A DNA stretch of 64,000 nt from Branchiostoma floridae (taxonomy: Eukaryota; Chordata; Leptocardii; Amphioxiformes; Branchiostomatidae): NCBI RefSeq assembly GCF_000003815.2, contig NC_049990.1, positions 21,580,296-21,644,295 of the forward strand, read 5' to 3'. A model generated the notes under the pieces. It made no database searches. It was not told the DNA's origin and saw only the letters and a list, made by a program, of their open reading frames with translations. This document shows, piece by piece, positions 63,380 to 64,000 of this stretch (its first letter is position 1; each line of letters starts with the position of its first letter). The position numbers and the translations under genes are program-made.

Positions 63380-64000
63380 GTAAGTTTTCGGTGTTTTCGC
63401 TTTAGACTGTAGCAGTTACAATCCTTTCAGCTGGTAGTTCGAAAGAGGATAGGACCTGTAGGTTTGTGAAGTTTAGGCATGCAGATAAACAGTCAAAAAC
63501 AAATCAATCCCTACAACTGTATAAGATACAGAGATAACGTGCAGACCAAGTTTCGAGTGGCACTTTTTGTCAGCGTCCCCAGCTCACTCTAGTGACCCTG
63601 AAGAAGAGTGATGGATGTCACTGGAAACGCCATGAAGTTATCTCCGTATCACATCCTGTTAACGTGGTTGTAGAGATAGGTTTGTCTTTCGATATCATAG
63701 GAAGAATATTTGGCCCATAACTAAAGTATGAGCGTTAAGCTGACCTATGGCGATATACGCTACGGCAGACCGATTTACATCTATGTATGATGCAAAAAAT
63801 GAACAAGTGCTGTAAAGGACTCAGCTTTAAGAGGCGTGTGTGCATTTGAAAGAATTGTGCTTGATCTTTTAACTGCAAAACATATCAACTACCTTTAGGA
63901 CATTTGACAGTTCCCTAATAAAAGGCTAGCTGTCCTGAACGTAATGACCTCATATGTTGTAAAAAGAATTTTTATACTTGATCAGCTGTATGCATATGGT
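63380..64000. other. Intron after C18, runs off the window
   Basis: No further exon seen. The missing SPF strand of the last repeat must lie beyond position 64000. Confidence 0.6.

Overview
The window is eukaryotic genomic DNA carrying the middle of one very large, intron-rich filamin-like gene on the + strand. I resolve 67 coding exons between 1157 and 63379, all bounded by GT-AG introns, adding up to about 9.4 kb of coding sequence (roughly 3,125 codons). Neither the start (actin-binding domain) nor the final C-terminus of the full-length protein is present, so the gene runs off both edges. The intron density, the dispersed repeats and the style of the assembly gap (33588-33945 is N) suggest an invertebrate deuterostome, most likely a lancelet (Branchiostoma). 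That species call is inference, not proof.

The protein is almost entirely filamin-type immunoglobulin repeats arranged with a two-repeat period. One genomic unit is four exons, which I call A, B, C and D. A (about 174 nt) carries V-D-T-S-x-A-G...F-V-P-Q-T...H-D...K-F-N-G-x-x-V-P-G. B (about 147 nt) carries S-P-F...D-A-S...G-D-G-L-D-R-V-P...D-T-S-R-A-G. C (about 81 nt) carries G-P-S-G-R...Y-T-P-T-E-V. D (about 138 nt) carries G-x-H-x-I-D-V-x-F-A-G...G-S-P-F...Y-D-V-S-x-V-R-V...I-P-x-G-x-V-G-x-P. B+C+the first half of D form one Ig repeat (type II). The second half of D+A+the first codons of B form the other (type I). Every junction is phase 1 except one. The window holds 17 type I repeats, 17 type II repeats (the last missing its final strand) and one partial type II, about 35 in all, compared with 24 in a whole vertebrate filamin.

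Layout: C1-D1 at 1157-2443; units 1-6 (A1 to D6 and A6-B6) to 18239; C7-D7 and units 7-10 to 28794; C11-D11 and A11 to 31786; a 6.2-kb intron with two unusual exons (32779-33164 and 36387-37478); units 11-17 from 38001 to 63379. Units 2-6 are the most uniform. Units 7-8 and 9-10 look like a duplicated eight-exon block. Units 13-17 are more diverged, and the last is closest to classical filamin.

Departures from the regular plan: lost introns in B9/C10, C16/D16 and C18/D18; a displaced phase-0 intron in unit 4; a double frameshift in D6; and several exons that could end or start shorter isoforms (32779-33164, 36387-37478, 49391-49479, and two tiny ones). Introns carry two roughly 1.1-kb terminal-inverted-repeat elements, a 246-bp MITE, a tRNA-derived SINE pair, hairpin repeats, and an inverted relic copy of exon D14. 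I see no second complete gene, no tRNA or rRNA gene, and no CRISPR; the minus-strand open frames look like shadows.
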